Shown in pieces: positions 54,168 through 61,533 of a stretch of DNA of 64,000 bases. This DNA is from an alpha proteobacterium AAP38 (GTDB lineage Bacteria > Pseudomonadota > Alphaproteobacteria > Azospirillales > Azospirillaceae): NCBI GenBank assembly GCA_001296005.1, contig LJHR01000026.1, positions 124,001-188,000 on the forward strand, written 5' to 3'. The position numbers were made by a program, and so were the translations under genes. A model generated the notes under the pieces. The model ran no database searches. It worked only from the letters and a program-made list of their open reading frames with translations, and had not been told where the DNA came from. How positions within the stretch are numbered: position 1 is the first letter of the stretch; the number at the start of each line of letters is the position of its first letter.

Positions 54168-54752
54168 ATGCGCTACGGAAAGCTGGAAGTCATCTGCGGA
54201 CCCATGTTCTCGGGCAAGTCCACGGAGATCCTGAAGCGCGCCATCTGGTACACGCACGGCACCGGTTCCCACATCATGCTGCTGAAGCCGGCTTTTGATG
54301 TGCGTTATGCAGAGAACCGGGTGGTCAATCATGACGGCATCGGCTTCGATGCCATGCCCATCACCCGCATGCCGGCCATCGCCGACAGTATCAAAGCAGT
54401 CTTCATCGACGAGGTGCAGTTCTGCGTCGATCCGCATTACCATGGCGACGTGGTGGAGGATGTACGCAGCCTGCTGCACCGGGGCATTGATGTTGCCGTA
54501 TCTGGCCTGGACATGGATTGGCGCGGTCGGGCCTTCCCCGTAACGGCCACCCTGGCCGCCATGGCCGACGGCCTGTGGAAACTGAAATCCCGCTGCGCCG
54601 TGTGCGGGCATGAAGCGCACAAGACCTTCAAGAAGCACCGCAACGACCGTACCGTCGAACTGGGCCAAGCGGACCTGTACGAACCCCGCTGCAACGCCCA
54701 CTGGCACGATCACAGCGAGGCGTCGGGCCGGGAACTGTCATTGGATTTGTAA
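54168..54752 (+). CDS. tdk: Thymidine kinase
   Basis: 194 residues. P-loop CGPMFSGKST near residue 10, FIDEVQFC with the catalytic Glu, and the zinc finger with CAVCG and a later Cys/His pair. Makes dTMP from thymidine in pyrimidine salvage. ATG 54168 has CAGGAAA ahead. Confidence 0.95.
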   Translation: MRYGKLEVICGPMFSGKSTEILKRAIWYTHGTGSHIMLLKPAFDVRYAENRVVNHDGIGFDAMPITRMPAIADSIKAVFIDEVQFCVDPHYHGDVVEDVRSLLHRGIDVAVSGLDMDWRGRAFPVTATLAAMADGLWKLKSRCAVCGHEAHKTFKKHRNDRTVELGQADLYEPRCNAHWHDHSEASGRELSLDL

Positions 54753-54827
54753 TAAGCGCACTGGTGAAGGTCACGATGATGCGCTATCCCGCCCTTCAGC
54801 AAACGTCTTTCAGGAACGAGTGAGAAA

Positions 54828-55304
54828 ATGAGCAAGTGCCCCTGCGACAGCGGTCGTGAATTTGATGCCTGCTGCGGCCCCTATCTGGCCCGCACCACAC
54901 CGGCCCCGACGCCCGAAGCGCTGATGCGTTCGCGCTATACGGCGTTCGCCAAGCAGGACATCAAGTATCTGGGCGAAACCCTGCTGCCGGGCACGCAGGA
55001 TGATTTCGACGCTGAACAGGTCACCGAGTGGGCGTCCAAGAGCATCTGGACGGGCCTGGAGGTGCGTTCCACCGCCGATGGTCAGACCGCTGACGAAGCG
55101 TTTGTGGAGTTCGTGGCCAAGTTCACGATGGATGGCAAGGACCTGATCCACCACGAAACCGGCCGCTTCAAGAACCAAGATGGCCGCTGGTGGTATGTGG
55201 ACGGCGTCATGGGCCAGCGCCCGCGCACCGTGCAGAAGGTGGGGCGCAACGATCCCTGTACCTGCGGATCGGGCAAGAAGTACAAGAAGTGCTGCGGCGC
55301 CTGA
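54828..55304 (+). CDS. ychJ: YchJ-family protein with N- and C-terminal SEC-C motifs
   Basis: 158 residues. [16 protein letters not shown] at the start and [18 protein letters not shown] at the end are zinc-binding SEC-C motifs. The middle ([20 protein letters not shown]) matches the YchJ/UPF0225 family of unknown function. An inverted repeat overlaps its stop. Confidence 0.9.
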   Translation: MSKCPCDSGREFDACCGPYLARTTPAPTPEALMRSRYTAFAKQDIKYLGETLLPGTQDDFDAEQVTEWASKSIWTGLEVRSTADGQTADEAFVEFVAKFTMDGKDLIHHETGRFKNQDGRWWYVDGVMGQRPRTVQKVGRNDPCTCGSGKKYKKCCGA

Positions 55305-55320
55305 TAGGCACTACCTATCA
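55302..55320. promoter_or_regulatory. Inverted repeat at the ychJ stop
   Basis: TGATAGG-cacta-CCTATCA, perfect 7-bp arms. Small for a terminator; could be an operator for the docking-peptide gene ahead. Confidence 0.4.
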
Positions 55321-55395
55321 TCACAATCTGATCAATCGATTTCCCTGTTGCGATCCTTTCTGCCATCCTGAAACACACAGGATGGAGGAAGGATC

Positions 55396-55566
55396 ATGGC
55401 AACCAAGTCCCTGGAAAAACTGATACAGTCACTGCGTCAGCATGGGGCGGGACTGTCTTCGGAAAATGGCCGTTTGGTCATTGAAGGTTCGGCGCCAGCG
55501 GATATCTTGATGCAAGCGCACCGTCACCGTAAAGCACTGGCGGCGATTGTGCGCGCCCGTTCCTGA
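55396..55566 (+). CDS. Orphan TubC-like docking peptide
   Basis: 56 residues, ATG 55396 with GGAGGA eight bases ahead. The sequence LIQSLRQHGAGLSSENGRL with a C-terminal LMQAHRHRKALAAIVRA follows the pattern of TubC N-terminal docking domains, which in NRPS/PKS lines pair modules. No megasynthase is nearby, so this is an orphan copy, possibly a trans-acting docking protein or a leftover. Its stop lies just ahead of hemH. Confidence 0.6.
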   Translation: MATKSLEKLIQSLRQHGAGLSSENGRLVIEGSAPADILMQAHRHRKALAAIVRARS

Positions 55567-55606
55567 CCAGGGCGGGCTCCCCTTCCCTGTCAGAGTATGT
55601 CCCGAA

Positions 55607-56653
55607 TTGACCCAGAACAGCCCCTCGCCCGCCCTGCCCGCCGGCCATCCGCCCGTCAAGGCGCCCAAGATTGGCGTGCTGCTGATCAATCTGGGAACAC
55701 CGGAAGCCACCGATTATTGGTCGATGCGCCGGTATCTGTCGGAATTCCTGTCCGACCGGCGCGTGGTGGAGGTGCCGCAGGCCATCTGGCAGCCAATCCT
55801 GCAGGGTATCATCCTGACCTTCCGGCCCCGGAAAAGCGGCCATGCCTATGCCGGCATCTGGAATCAGGAACGCAATGAAAGCCCGCTGAAGACCTTCACG
55901 CGCGCCCAGGCCGATGGGCTGCGTACCGCGCTGAAGGGCACGCATGATGACCGGATCATCGTGGAATGGGGCATGCGCTATGGCCACCCCTCCACCGCCA
56001 AGGGCATCAACAACCTGATCGAACAGGGCTGCGAGCGTATTCTGCTGTTCCCGCTCTATCCGCAATATAGCGCCACGACGACGGCAACGGCCTGTGACCA
56101 GGCCTTCCGCCATTTGATGACGCTGCGCCGGCAGCCGGCCATACGCACGGTGCCCACCTATCACGATGATCCGGCCTATATCGAGGCGCTGGCCGCCGGC
56201 GTCTCCCGGCATCTGGACAGCCTGTACTGGAAGCCGGAGCGTATCATTGCTTCCTTCCATGGCTTGCCGAAGATGTATTTGGAAAAGGGCGACCCCTATC
56301 ACTGCTACTGCCTGAAGACTGCCCGCCTGCTGCGGGAGAAGCTGGGCATGGATGCGGGGATGCTGACACATGCCTTCCAGTCCCGCTTCGGGCGGACGGA
56401 ATGGCTGCAGCCCTATCTGGAACCCATGGTCAAGGCCCTGCCGGAACAGGGTGTGAAGAAGCTGGCGATCCTGGCCCCCGCCTTTGTCAGCGACTGTGTG
56501 GAGACGCTGGAGGAAGTGAACCAGGGTATTCGGGAGACTTTCCTTACCGCTGGGGGGACTGACTTCACCTACATCCCCTGCCTGAATGATCACCCTGATC
56601 ATATCGGCCTGCTGCGCGGGATTGTGGAGCGGGAGTTGGCGGGCTGGCTCTGA
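55607..56653 (+). CDS. hemH: Ferrochelatase
   Basis: 348 residues from TTG 55607; another TTG at 55547 is possible and no ATG fits, so the start is uncertain. GVLLINLGTPE, LFPLYPQYSATTTATACDQA and the iron-site region SFHGLPKMYLEKGDPYHCYC are ferrochelatase hallmarks. Inserts Fe2+ into protoporphyrin IX. The reading frame contains an exact iteron at 56542, where it encodes LTAGG. Confidence 0.9.
   Translation: MTQNSPSPALPAGHPPVKAPKIGVLLINLGTPEATDYWSMRRYLSEFLSDRRVVEVPQAIWQPILQGIILTFRPRKSGHAYAGIWNQERNESPLKTFTRAQADGLRTALKGTHDDRIIVEWGMRYGHPSTAKGINNLIEQGCERILLFPLYPQYSATTTATACDQAFRHLMTLRRQPAIRTVPTYHDDPAYIEALAAGVSRHLDSLYWKPERIIASFHGLPKMYLEKGDPYHCYCLKTARLLREKLGMDAGMLTHAFQSRFGRTEWLQPYLEPMVKALPEQGVKKLAILAPAFVSDCVETLEEVNQGIRETFLTAGGTDFTYIPCLNDHPDHIGLLRGIVERELAGWL
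56542..56557 (+). repeat. Outlying iteron inside hemH
   Basis: CCTTAC-CGCTG-GGGGG, exact match to the origin iteron, encoding LTAGG in hemH. Confidence 0.7.
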
Positions 56654-56657
56654 CCAT

Positions 56658-56673
56658 CCTTACCGCCTGGGGG
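56658..56673 (+). repeat. Outlying iteron just after hemH
   Basis: CCTTAC-CGCCT-GGGGG, exact match, five bases after the hemH stop, in a non-coding spacer. Confidence 0.75.
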
Positions 56674-56702
56674 CATAGAATTCTCTAACCTTCGATTGAC
56701 CA

Positions 56703-56726
56703 CAGACTATGGTTAACCATAGTCTG
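56703..56726. promoter_or_regulatory. 24-bp perfect palindrome
   Basis: CAGACTATGGTT followed by its exact complement, centred on GTTAAC, 33 bases before the solute-binding protein gene. An operator for a dimeric regulator is likely. It is AT-richer than the surroundings. Confidence 0.75.
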
Positions 56727-56758
56727 ATCAGGGTGATGATGGTCTTCGGGGGCATCAG

Positions 56759-57508
56759 GTGCGGCGTTTGGCGATGGTCCTGCTGGTCTTGTCGCTGTCT
56801 CCCGTGCCGGCATTGGCCGAGACAGCACCGTTAAGGCTGGTTACCGGCACCGACTATGCCCCCTATGTGGATGACAGGCTGCCCGATGGCGGCCCTGTCA
56901 CGGCGCTGGTACGGCAGGCCTTCGCCAAATCCGGCCAGGACGTGACCTTGGCCGTAGAGCCCTGGCGTCGGGGCTATGAAGGCCTGTTGGCCCAACGGTT
57001 CGATGGGACCTTCCCCTATATCCGTACCGAACAGCGTATGCGGGAAGTGCTGTTCTCCGACCCGATCACAACAGTGCGCCAGCATCTGATCGTGGCCCTG
57101 GGCAAGGAACGGGCCGCCATGGCCAGCGGCTGGATGAAAGGCAAGCGGGTTTGCGCGGCCGTCGGCTATGGCCTGCCGCCCTGGATGGATTTCCTGATCC
57201 GGCAGGGCGATGTACAGCGGGTGACACCGACCCAGCAGCGCAGTTGCCTGTCCATGATCGTGGGTGGACGGGCCGACTTCATGGTGGAGGATGAACGCAT
57301 CGCCATCGCCCGCCGTGCAGAACAGACTGAGCGGGAAAAGCTGGCCACCGTACCCGGCCCCGCCGCCAGCGAGGCTACCCTGCATCTGATCGTGGCCCGC
57401 CACCACCCGAATGCCCAACAGATTCTCGATACGTTCAACCAAGGGCTGGCACAGCTGCGGGCGGAGGGGGCGATACCCGATCTGCTGGCATCGAAGCCAC
57501 CCTCCTGA
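56759..57508 (+). CDS. Periplasmic solute-binding protein (SBP_bac_3 type)
   Basis: 249 residues from GTG 56759. Signal peptide of ~20 residues ending ALA. The mature part begins LRLVTGTDYAPYVDD and has EPWRRGYEGLLAQRFDGTFP, as in family 3 amino-acid-binding proteins; several such single proteins act as sensors and not as part of an ABC system. No permease or ATPase is adjacent, so a sensing role is as likely as transport. The 24-bp palindrome upstream suggests dedicated control. Confidence 0.78.
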   Translation: MRRLAMVLLVLSLSPVPALAETAPLRLVTGTDYAPYVDDRLPDGGPVTALVRQAFAKSGQDVTLAVEPWRRGYEGLLAQRFDGTFPYIRTEQRMREVLFSDPITTVRQHLIVALGKERAAMASGWMKGKRVCAAVGYGLPPWMDFLIRQGDVQRVTPTQQRSCLSMIVGGRADFMVEDERIAIARRAEQTEREKLATVPGPAASEATLHLIVARHHPNAQQILDTFNQGLAQLRAEGAIPDLLASKPPS

Positions 57509-57569
57509 TCCCATTGCCCTGCCCCGCCGCCCGTCCTAATCTGGTGACCAAACCATTTTGGATCATGCC

Positions 57570-57764
57570 ATGGACACGATCATCGGCCCCGACGGCGGCA
57601 TTACACTGACACCGGAGATGCTGGACCATCTGGGCCTGAAGCCCGGTGACCGTCTGACTCTGCTGTTAACCGCGGATCACCGCGTCGAACTGGCAGCACC
57701 GGCCAGGGCGCCGGGGGAGAAACTGCTGAAAAGCATGTTGGGCCGAACGGGCAAAGGCTCATAA
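57570..57764 (+). CDS. AbrB/MazE-like swapped-hairpin protein, no toxin partner seen
   Basis: 64 residues from ATG 57570. The IIGPDGGITLTPEMLDHLGL and PGDRLTLLLT pattern is that of SpoVT/AbrB DNA-binding antitoxins. Usually a toxin gene follows; here a terminator follows at once. It may be a stand-alone regulator or an antitoxin whose toxin has been lost. Confidence 0.72.
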   Translation: MDTIIGPDGGITLTPEMLDHLGLKPGDRLTLLLTADHRVELAAPARAPGEKLLKSMLGRTGKGS

Positions 57765-57770
57765 AAAAAG

Positions 57771-57800
57771 AAAGCCCATGTGTTGGCGACCATGGGCTTT
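57771..57800. terminator. Bidirectional terminator between abrB-like and ybaN
   Basis: AAAGCCCATG / CATGGGCTTT 10-bp stem with a 10-base loop. Minus strand is followed by TTTCTTTTTTT, so it is a strong terminator for ybaN, and it also ends the plus-strand gene. Confidence 0.9.
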
Positions 57801-57836
57801 TAAAGTTTCCCTTGGGAAGCCACAGGCGGCTTCCAT

Positions 57837-58247
57837 CTAGTTCCTTACCGTTTGGGGGCGTGGTTCGGGCCGTGACACGACATAGAGGGCGGCCAGGGCC
57901 AGCAATCCGATCGCACCGCCGGCCAGCCAGGACTGCCCCTCGGCGGCTATGTACAGGATGCCCGCCCCCACACTCATCCCGGCCAGCGCCACCAGTTTGC
58001 CGCGCCGTGTCACCTGCCCCCGCTCCAGGAACAGCCGTAAAGGCGTACCAAAGCGCGGATGCAGCAACAGCCGATCCACACGCGGATCACCCAACCTGAT
58101 CAGGCACCATGCCGACAGCAGCAGAAATACCGTCGTCGGCATGACCGGCAGAACCATGCCGACCATGCCCAGCAGCAGGAACAGGCTGGCACCAAGCCGG
58201 TAAAGACCACGGGCGATGGGCCGAAGCACAGGGGAGGGTCGTTTCAT
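57837..58247 (-). CDS. ybaN: YbaN-like (DUF454) inner-membrane protein
   Basis: 136 residues from ATG 58247 with AGGAGAAG ahead. GMVLPVMPTTVFLLLSAWC is the DUF454 core, with further hydrophobic segments near residues 85-120 making about three to four helices. In some bacteria ybaN-like genes are linked to iron or heme use. Its last codons carry an exact iteron at 57843. Confidence 0.85.
   Translation of the reverse strand: MKRPSPVLRPIARGLYRLGASLFLLLGMVGMVLPVMPTTVFLLLSAWCLIRLGDPRVDRLLLHPRFGTPLRLFLERGQVTRRGKLVALAGMSVGAGILYIAAEGQSWLAGGAIGLLALAALYVVSRPEPRPQTVRN
57843..57858 (+). repeat. Outlying iteron at the 3' end of ybaN
   Basis: CCTTAC-CGTTT-GGGGG, exact match to the origin iteron, inside the end of the minus-strand ybaN. 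Confidence 0.75.
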
Positions 58248-58266
58248 AATCTCTTCTCCTGACCTG

Positions 58267-58286
58267 TGATTGCGACGTCGCAATCA
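58267..58286. promoter_or_regulatory. 20-bp perfect palindrome before ybaN
   Basis: TGATTGCGACGTCGCAATCA, 19 bases ahead of the ybaN start. Its core TGCGACGTCGCA occurs again at 61428 before the copper operon, so a shared regulator is likely. Confidence 0.7.
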
Positions 58287-58395
58287 GGCCAAACGACAAG
58301 CATCCTGCACGGTAGTCCCGTCATTTCAACTGGTACAATTGATTGTTCGAATGATAATGATCGGTAAAACCTATCATGAGTTCTGGGGTTAAAGG

Positions 58396-59289
58396 ATGAA
58401 TCTACGGGACCTGCGCTATGTCATCGCCGTGGCCGACCATCGCCATTTCGGGCGGGCGGCAGAGGCCTGCCATGTCAGCCAGCCCACCCTTTCCGGCCAG
58501 TTGCGAAAACTGGAGGAAATGCTGGGCATGACCCTGTTCGAGCGCACCAACAAGTCCGTCGTCCCGACACAGGCGGCGGAACAGATCCTGCCGCTGGCCC
58601 GCGCCGCTGTGGAGAATGCCGACGCCATTGCCGCCTTGGCCCAGGGCTGGCGCGATCCGCTGGCCGGTTCCTTACGTCTTGGGGTCATCCCGACCCTTGG
58701 ACCCTATCTGATGCCACGTGTGCTGGGCCCGCTGAAACAGCACTATCCAAATCTGGATCTGGTGCTGTGGGAAGATGTTACCGACAATCTTTTATCGCGT
58801 CTGCGACGTCATGAACTGGATGCCGCCCTTCTGGCGACCGATGTGATGGAAGATGGGATTGTGGACATCCCGCTGTTCGACGAGCCGTTCCTGCTGGTTA
58901 TGCCGGAAGCCCATCCGCTGTCCGCCATGGAGCAGATCGACGCGGCGCGGTTGGAAACGGTGGAGATGCTGGTGCTGGCCGATGGCCATTGCCTACGTGA
59001 TCAGGCGCTGGCGGCCTGTAAGCAGCCGGGCGGCGGACGCGCCGACCTTCGCGCGACAAGCCTGGAAATGCTGCTGAACATGGTGGCCGCCGGCTATGGC
59101 TGCACCCTGGCGCCCGCCGTGACGGTGGCGGGGCGCGCGTCCCCCGTGTCTGGCACGGTGACGCGGCCCCTGGCCCCCGGAACGGCGGGCCGCACGGTTC
59201 GTCTGGCCTTCCGCGAGACCTTTCCCCGCCGCACAGCCGTGGAGGCTGTAGCCGCGGCGATCCGAACCTTACATCCTGGGGGAACTTAA
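58396..59289 (+). CDS. oxyR: OxyR, peroxide-sensing LysR regulator
   Basis: 297 residues. N-terminal winged helix (FGRAAEACHVSQPTLSGQLR), then the redox segment DGHCLRDQALAACKQ holding the two cysteines that form the peroxide-induced disulfide in E. coli OxyR (equivalents of Cys199 and Cys208). RATSLEMLLNMVAAG follows as in OxyR. Two iteron-like sites lie inside the gene. The stop overlaps the sco gene tail to tail by four bases. Confidence 0.92.
   Translation: MNLRDLRYVIAVADHRHFGRAAEACHVSQPTLSGQLRKLEEMLGMTLFERTNKSVVPTQAAEQILPLARAAVENADAIAALAQGWRDPLAGSLRLGVIPTLGPYLMPRVLGPLKQHYPNLDLVLWEDVTDNLLSRLRRHELDAALLATDVMEDGIVDIPLFDEPFLLVMPEAHPLSAMEQIDAARLETVEMLVLADGHCLRDQALAACKQPGGGRADLRATSLEMLLNMVAAGYGCTLAPAVTVAGRASPVSGTVTRPLAPGTAGRTVRLAFRETFPRRTAVEAVAAAIRTLHPGGT
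58670..58685 (+). repeat. Near-match iteron inside oxyR
   Basis: CCTTAC-GTCTT-GGGGT: ten of eleven defined bases match the origin iteron. Confidence 0.45.
59267..59282 (+). repeat. Outlying iteron at the end of oxyR
   Basis: CCTTAC-ATCCT-GGGGG, exact match, encoding the last residues TLHPGG of OxyR. Confidence 0.7.
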
Positions 59290-59900
59290 CCCGCGCGGAC
59301 CTTACGGAACCATTCCAGCATTTCTGCCGGCTCCACCCCATGGCCGAAAACGCGGACGAAGGTCCCGTTGCGGTCCATGAGATAGATGAAGGCGGAATGG
59401 TCCATCAGATAGTCAGACGTTCCCGCCTCTTCCGCAGATACTTTCTTATAGTAGGCGCGGTAAGCCCTGGCGGCAGCGTCGATCTGTTCCGGGGTACCGG
59501 TCAGGCCCCGGATCTGCGGATGGAACAGGGGGACATACCCCGCCAGCTGCTGCGCGGTATCACGCTCCGGGTCGATGGTGATGAACAGGGCCTGGGCATC
59601 GGCGCGTTCTTCGTCCGTCATCTGATCCAGCGCCTGCCCGATCAGCTGCAGGTCGGTGGGGCAGATATCGGGACAGAAGCTGTAGCCGAAATAGACCAGC
59701 GAGATTTTGCCCTTGAGAATGTCCTGGGTGACCGGCTGCCCCGTATGGTCGGTTAAGGAGAAGGGGCCGCCGATGGCGGCGCGCCCCTGTCCTTGTTCCG
59801 ACTTCTGCGGTGACAATCGGTCAGCGACCAGAACGACGGTGCCTAGCAGTGCGGCAGTCGCCAACACGGCCAGGCCGGTCCAGAATGTCCGGCGCTTCAC
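59286..59900 (-). CDS. SCO1/SenC copper chaperone
   Basis: 204 residues. One N-terminal membrane anchor, then thioredoxin fold with the copper CxxxC motif FCPDICP and the distal His in MDHSAFIYLMD. Delivers copper to cytochrome oxidase in the periplasm. Last gene of the four-gene minus-strand run. Confidence 0.92.
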   Translation of the reverse strand: MKRRTFWTGLAVLATAALLGTVVLVADRLSPQKSEQGQGRAAIGGPFSLTDHTGQPVTQDILKGKISLVYFGYSFCPDICPTDLQLIGQALDQMTDEERADAQALFITIDPERDTAQQLAGYVPLFHPQIRGLTGTPEQIDAAARAYRAYYKKVSAEEAGTSDYLMDHSAFIYLMDRNGTFVRVFGHGVEPAEMLEWFRKVRAG

Positions 59901-59911
59901 GACGCGGACAA

Positions 59912-60406
59912 TCAGTGCTGATGGCCGGAATGCTCGCCATGACCGCCATGGTCATGCTCGGCCATCGGCGCCTTGGCACCCGGCCCCTGTACCGGCACAT
60001 TGACGGTCAAGGCTCCCGCCTTTTCAAAGTTAAGGGTCAGGGGGAAGCTTTCACCCTGCTTCAACGGGGCCTTCAGGCCCATCAGCATGATATGCAGGCC
60101 ACCGGGCTTCAACTCGGTCGGCGTGCCCGCCGTGACCGGAATGCCGCCCTCGACCGGACGCATCTTGGCGATGCCGTCCTGCATCAGGTGGGTATGCAGT
60201 TCCACCTTGTCCGCCACCGGGCTGCTGCCGCCCAGCAGCTTGTCGCTGCCGGCATCAATGTTGAGCGTCAGGAAGGCGGCGCCGGCCTTTGCCGTGGGGG
60301 CAGAGGCGCGGGAGAAGGGGCTGGTGACACTGATCTCCGCCTGGGCGGCACCGGCAAGCAGCAGGACAGCGGCGGAAAGAAACAGGCGTTGGGCGAACGT
60401 GCGCAT
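59912..60406 (-). CDS. PCuAC copper chaperone
   Basis: 164 residues from ATG 60406. Signal peptide ending AAQA. The copper site HTH plus HIMLMGL and the ELHTHLMQDGIAKM stretch match the PCuAC family. The C terminus is His-rich (HDHGGHGEHSGHQH), an added metal-binding tail. Acts with SCO to load Cu on oxidases. Confidence 0.92.
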   Translation of the reverse strand: MRTFAQRLFLSAAVLLLAGAAQAEISVTSPFSRASAPTAKAGAAFLTLNIDAGSDKLLGGSSPVADKVELHTHLMQDGIAKMRPVEGGIPVTAGTPTELKPGGLHIMLMGLKAPLKQGESFPLTLNFEKAGALTVNVPVQGPGAKAPMAEHDHGGHGEHSGHQH

Positions 60407-60457
60407 GGTGGAATTCCGTCTGTGAAACATCATGAAACAGGGTTGGGGCAGGTGAGG

Positions 60458-60841
60458 TCAATCCTCCGGCGGTCCCCGCGCACCCAATCCATGCGCCCAG
60501 ACAGTGACGTGCCGGATCATTCCCGGCAGCAGAAGCATCGGCGCCCGATCCCAACGCCGGGGCAGCGGAATACCGGCTTGTTCAACCGGCCCCAGTGGCG
60601 CCGGCAACAGGCCGAAGGGGCAGGCCAGCCCATGATCAACCGTCTGGGTGCCGGTTCCATCCGGCGTCACCTGCACCACACGGCACAATGTCAGCGTCAA
60701 CGCACCCCGCGCCAGTGCAGCCGTATCCGGCATATAGCCGCGCGGCAGCAGGGCGACGAGCATCAACACCGGCAACAGCATCCACGCTGTCCAGCCCCGC
60801 CAACCACCCTGCCGCATGATCATGGCGCCTGTCATATCCAT
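60458..60841 (-). CDS. DUF2946-like small membrane protein
   Basis: 127 residues from ATG 60841. A hydrophobic helix (WMLLPVLMLVALLPRGYMPD), then a Cys-containing loop with ACPFGLLP. This fits DUF2946, often found with copper genes. The upstream in-frame start adds 44 residues that do not match. Confidence 0.7.
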   Translation of the reverse strand: MDMTGAMIMRQGGWRGWTAWMLLPVLMLVALLPRGYMPDTAALARGALTLTLCRVVQVTPDGTGTQTVDHGLACPFGLLPAPLGPVEQAGIPLPRRWDRAPMLLLPGMIRHVTVWAHGLGARGPPED

Positions 60842-60899
60842 GCGATGCCATGCGGGCGGGGCGCTGTCCAATGTTCTGTTGTCGCAAGCCCGCCCAGGC

Positions 60900-61406
60900 T
60901 TAATGCAGACGGCTGCCCACCGGCGCCCGCTCCAGCACTGGCACCCGATCGGATGACAGGTCATAACCGGCATCCAGCATCAGCCGTGAATACCCCTCCA
61001 GCACGGCACCCGCCGTCTGCGCTGCCTCCGGTGGCAACCATGCCGTCATCATATGTTCCAAACCGACCCCATCCCCGCCCTGGGCACTGATCATCGCATT
61101 CAGTAATTCCGCCTCGTCATCGGTCAGCCGGGTGCAAGCGGGGCAGCCCAGGGCCGGCGGATGCCGGGCCGCGATCAGGAATATCCGCATCAGGCGGTCG
61201 ATATTGGCAGGGGCCAGAGGAACCCCCGCCGATGCATAGACATCCCGCAGCAGCAGGGAAGGGCACCGCCCCTGTCCCGTGCATGCCGCCCAGTAGCGCA
61301 GCCCCCACAAGGCCAGCCGCGCCGACGGGTACAGCGCCACAAAGGGCATGTTGCCGGCGATGGCGGGGCGATGGGGGCGGGCATGGCCGCGACGGTCGAT
61401 CTGCAT
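60900..61406 (-). CDS. Hypothetical protein leading the copper operon
   Basis: 168 residues, not recognised. It has several Cys (TGQGRCP, LGCPACTRL) that could bind metal or a cluster. First gene of the run that ends with PCuAC and SCO; a near-perfect Fur box lies 42 bases ahead of its start, so the run may be iron-controlled. Confidence 0.65.
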   Translation of the reverse strand: MQIDRRGHARPHRPAIAGNMPFVALYPSARLALWGLRYWAACTGQGRCPSLLLRDVYASAGVPLAPANIDRLMRIFLIAARHPPALGCPACTRLTDDEAELLNAMISAQGGDGVGLEHMMTAWLPPEAAQTAGAVLEGYSRLMLDAGYDLSSDRVPVLERAPVGSRLH

Positions 61407-61427
61407 GTTCCTTGATCCTTGTGGAGA

Positions 61428-61439
61428 TGCGACGTCGCA
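61428..61439. promoter_or_regulatory. 12-bp palindrome shared with the ybaN upstream region
   Basis: TGCGACGTCGCA, identical to the core of the palindrome at 58267, 22 bases ahead of the hypothetical copper operon gene. Confidence 0.6.
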
Positions 61440-61447
61440 ACAATAGA

Positions 61448-61466
61448 GATATTGATAATCATTCTC
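61448..61466. promoter_or_regulatory. Fur box
   Basis: GATATTGATAATCATTCTC matches GATAATGATAATCATTATC at 17 of 19 positions. It lies in the divergent space between the copper-operon leader and the PAS gene. Confidence 0.82.
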
Positions 61467-61533
61467 AATAACTCAATGCTTGTTGCCACCTCACGCCTGA
61501 CGGGCCATTGTGAAGGGACGAAAGGTTTCATCC

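Noticed and set aside
55547-55606. Longer hemH starting at TTG 55547
   Set aside because: Would overlap the end of the TubC-like gene and add residues not found in ferrochelatases; TTG 55607 is preferred though the start remains uncertain.
58284-58395. Possible OxyR or Fur site before oxyR (GATAATGATCGG...CCTATC)
   Set aside because: Only partial match to either consensus and no clear dyad; left unlisted as a feature.
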